Assembly: GCF_047948215.1 (NCBI RefSeq) | Contig: NC_134458.1 | Span: 138,306,536 to 138,370,535, forward strand | Reading direction: 5' to 3' | Origin: Lycorma delicatula | Taxonomy: Eukaryota; Arthropoda; Insecta; Hemiptera; Fulgoridae | Length of the DNA: 64,000 bases | Part shown: positions 55,701 through 60,147 of the stretch, in pieces | Layout: every line of letters starts with the position of its first letter | How positions within the stretch are numbered: position 1 is the first letter of the stretch | Position numbers and translations under genes: made by a program | Notes under the pieces: model-generated | Databases searched by the model: none | The model's input: only the letters and a program-made list of their open reading frames with translations | What the model was told of the DNA's origin: nothing

Positions 55701-58700
55701 TGATTTATACTTTCACATACTAATTCCACTTGACCTTAGGATGGATGAAGGTAGTCCTTTTTGGGAAGCTCTAAGCATTGCTAGTGGTTAGCTCTTTATA
55801 GTTTCTGGAGGTAAAGCATTTCTACAGCATAAAAAGCTGATAAATTAAAATTATCCTTCCATTCCCCACTCTATATAAAATTTGCATGATATCACAAGAG
55901 TTTATTGATAAGTGGGTGACTGCTGCTTGCAGAAGGTGTTACAGCTGCATTGTGGGGATTGTTTGTCTGATGGTCAATGATTCTTCTGTGAATAGATCGT
56001 AATGATTTTCCAACTATTCTCTTCCTCCCATTTGGGTTAGATCAGGTCCAAGCTAGATCTAAGCTGAGAATATTGAACTGGTGTTCAGTAATGTTCACAC
56101 CAGGACCATGTATCCTGATGTGATTTAGAATGCAGACACATTCCTAATATAGGACTCTACTTTATGAATGGTTACACAGTAAGCCTGACTAAAGTGGCTA
56201 TTAGTAAGTAGTTTTGTTGTCCTGTTCATATCTGAAACTGATTGATTTAAATTTCTTTTAAATTTAAAAAAAAAACAACATTAAAGTAAATCACTAAAAT
56301 TGGGTTAAAGCTTACAACAGTTATAGTATAAAAATATATATATATATATATATATTATATAAGAAAAAAAAACTCAGTACAATCTACCACAGTACAAAAT
56401 CAAATAAGATTTCTTACCTTAGCTTATTATCTTTCTTTTTCCATTTCTACACCAATAGCAATTTCCAGGAATTCCTCATCATCACTTGGTTAAAATTAAA
56501 ATTTTTTAAAAACTTCAAAATTGCACATTAAAATATTGTTACATATATAATATTTACAGAAAGAGCAACATAAAACCAAACCCATAATGTAACCACTGCA
56601 GAATCGGTAGGTTATGTTGGAATGAAATTGTATGAATGATATAGATAAATTAATTAAGAAAAACATAAAACGTAATTTATATTTGCATTTATTTACCTTA
56701 TTATTACAAAAGATGTTCAAAATAACAACCCTAGGCATCGTCCCCTTTTGTATTCGATTGATCATATTTAGAGTCGTCTGTTGCAAAATGTTGTTGTCAG
56801 TTGTGTTGATTTTTCGTTGAATCTTCACCTATAATTCATCAATATTGTGGAGATTAGATGCATAAACTCTCTCCCTTACGTAGTCCCAAAGGAAAAAATT
56901 GCAAGTAGACAACTGGGCAACATGGAGGCCACTATCCTCTGCTGACAGTTCGTCGTCTGTCTCCTTTAATTGTTGCATAGTTGTAACGGGTATGGTTTCA
57001 ATTTTAATTCGTGAAGAATTTTACAACATGCGTTTTTAACACCAGATTTTTGGAATAACTTGCATAGTGATTTTTTTAGACTGGTAGTAATTCTCCTTTC
57101 AATATCGACAATGGCCTGTGGAGTCCTAACGGAAGGTTGCCCATTTCATTTTGCATTTGAAAACGAACCTGTTGTATGCCATTTTTTAACTAAATCGTGT
57201 ATGCTACTCTTCGCTGGTATACAGGCATTCGGAAATTTTTCTTTGAATGTTTGACGCGATTCTTTAAACGATCCAGAACGAATATAAGCCTCCACTATAG
57301 TTATCCTCTCCTGGATTGGATAAGAAATTTTACAGAAACACAACTGAACTCACAATACTACAATGCAACAAAAGGTATACTGCACTGACTCCTAACAACG
57401 TGACAAACGGCAGCAACAATCAGTAGTAACATATACATCCACTAGACGCGCTAGTTGTGTGAAAGTGAAAAGTTCAGTGAAATGTTGATCTGTGTTGGAA
57501 GAAGCTGTATTCTTCTTCATTATCAGTTAATTTCACGTAGAATTCTTCAAAAATGGCATCTTCTGGACTGGCAGTAATTCTTTCAGTATCGGTAATGACC
57601 TGTGGAGTCCTAGCAGAAGGTCACCTATTTAGTTTTGCATTTGAAACCAAACCTGTTGTACACCATTTTTTAACTAAATGTATGCTACTCTTCACTGGAA
57701 TACAGGCATTCAGAAGTTTTTCTATGAATACTTGACATGATTCTTCAAACAATCCAGAACAAATATAGGCCTCAACTATAGCTATCCTATCCTGGACTGA
57801 ATAAGGCATTTTGTACAAACACAGCTGCACTCACAATACTGCACTGCAAAAAAACATATACTGCACTGAAATGTAACCACTTGACAAACAGCAGCAACAA
57901 TTAGTAGTAACACATATTCATCCACTAGTCATGTGAGAGTCTTTCGTAAATAGTGTTGGGTAGCGGTTTCATTATGGGTTCGGTTTTATGTTGCTCACCT
58001 ATATATGCAATCAAACAATTAAAAAATTAAAATTCTATAAAAAATTAAAAATCCTTTAACTTATTGTACATGTTTGTGGCTAGCAATTTTGCTCTAAATG
58101 ATCTATTAGTTTTTCCAGTGTAAATTTTATCACAGTCACTGCATATTATTTTATAGATGCCAGAAACTATTAATATATCATAATTATCATTATGGTTTTT
58201 TAAATGTCTTATTATATGATTGTTTGGCTTATATGCTAGTTTATATTTTTCATCATTGTAAACATTAATTAATTTTCAATAATGTTATTAGTGTTAGACG
58301 ACTTTATATAGATATTATCAATGTTGTGTGTTTTATTTATAGGTTTCAATGTTGTAACGTTACTAGATCTTAATTTTTGTTTTCTATAAATATTATCAAT
58401 TAATGAAGTGTTATATCCATTTTTTATTGTAATAGTTTTTATAATATTAATTTCTGTATCTAATTTTTCCTTGTTCTGTGTATAATGTATTGCTCTATTT
58501 AACATGTTTGTGAATATATTAACTTTATTTGACCAAGGATGATTCGATCCCCTGTTAATAGTTATTTTACTTGCTGTAGGTTTTCTATATACTGTTGTAA
58601 TTTTATTCTTTCTATTGATTTCAATATTGACATCTAAAAAATTGATTGTTTCGTATTTGTCAGTTTCAAATGTAAATTTTAAATTATCATGATAAGAATT

Positions 58701-60109
58701 AAGTTTTTTCAATATTATAAAATGTTCATCACTTATAATAGGGTCAAAGAACCAAAATGTCTTCAACATATTGAACCCATAATAGAATTTTGTGTATATG
58801 AGTAATATCATAAACTATTTTATTTTCAAATTCTTGCAAATAAATTTTGGACGTTATAGCCGTAATGGATATCCTATCCAGTAGATTTTGAAGTTTTTAA
58901 AAAATGTTAATTTTCCAACTGATGATGAGGAATTCCTCGAAAGCGTTATTGGTGTATAAATGAAAAAAGAAAAATAATAACATAAGGTAAGAAATCTTAT
59001 TTGACTTTGTACTATGGTGGATTGTGCTGAGTTTTGTTTTTTCTATTAATCAGTTAGTACAGAGGAAGATATGGACAATAAAAGAATTGATTTTACTGAA
59101 TATATTATAAAATCTGCAATATCAATTGAAAATTGAAAATTATTTAAAAAATAATGCACTAGCTCTCTGTTACAGCTATATAGTTACGCATTATATATCC
59201 CGCATTATATAGTTACTTGCATTTCCCGTACTAGTCAATCTTTTTATTTTATGTTTTTTAGTTAAATAACTGGAGGCAAGCTCTGCCAACCACACTTACA
59301 GGAAAAGTACTGGTTGATCCATACCACTGTATACTTTCACACCTCTTAAAAAAATTGGAATAAAAATAACCCAAACATGGTTTTTAAATATTTATCTGAA
59401 GAGTATTTGCAAGCCCAAATCTACTGAATATCTACAGTCAGGGGATTGGGAAAATTTACAATCATTGTTCAAAATTTTCTTACCTTCCTTCATCCCTTTT
59501 CAAGGCCAAATTTCAAAAATCTAGATATGGTTTATTGACATGAAGGTTACACTCACTAAACATCAGGTTGATTCTTCATTTGTTACTGAGAAATTAAAAA
59601 AATAACAGGGTTTTGAAAAAAATTCAAAAATCCATTTTATCCCTTGAAACTTAGAATTTAAACAATCTAGAAATTGGTTTTTAGATATTGATAATCATTC
59701 AGTTCAAACCCAGCTCACAAACTGAAAGTCACACATAGTTCACAATTCATTATTTCAGTTCATTAAAGCTCATCTTCAACCAGCAAATCCTCACTACCAC
59801 ATAAAGATATGTATTTTTTTTTCAAAATTTTTAGAGATGAAATATATCTAATATCTAAAAATTTCTCACTTATGTCAAGAAACATGAATAAAATTTGGTT
59901 GCGATTGATCGGGTAGTTTTTTGTTTATCCTGAACAAACAAAACCCTCTTCCTCTTTACATAATAGTATTGATTACTTTATTTAATGTAAATTTAATTCT
60001 ATTATTATGTAATTATTCATTTGATTGATTCAAATTATTGAGTTCAAACTGTGTTTACAGTTCACAGTTCATTTCATAAAAGTTTTTGCTTCAACCAGGA
60101 AATCTCCAC

Positions 60110-60147
<38 letters not shown>

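Larger units (their letters stand above)
56362..59043 (-). mobile_element. Penelope-like element with inverted ends, interrupted by a mariner
   Basis: Left (56362-56521) and right (58885-59043) ends are inverted copies of each other over about 160 bp, roughly 85-90% identical by eye (shared AAATAAGATTTCTTACCTTA and GAGGAATTCCTCATCATCA). Inside on the minus strand is a Penelope-like protein remnant. RT lies near 58850-58740 (YVEDILVL where the family has YVDD), followed by 58811-58269. A GIY-YIG-type stretch lies at about 58185-58090 ([27 protein letters not shown]). The early RT part is missing. A mariner occupies 56557-58000 in the 3' part. Penelope elements are known for unusual terminal repeats, so the inverted ends are plausible for the family. 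Confidence 0.8.

Noticed and set aside
58269..58811. 180-codon host gene on the minus strand
   Set aside because: Motifs and the adjacent GIY-YIG segment identify it as Penelope-like element sequence.
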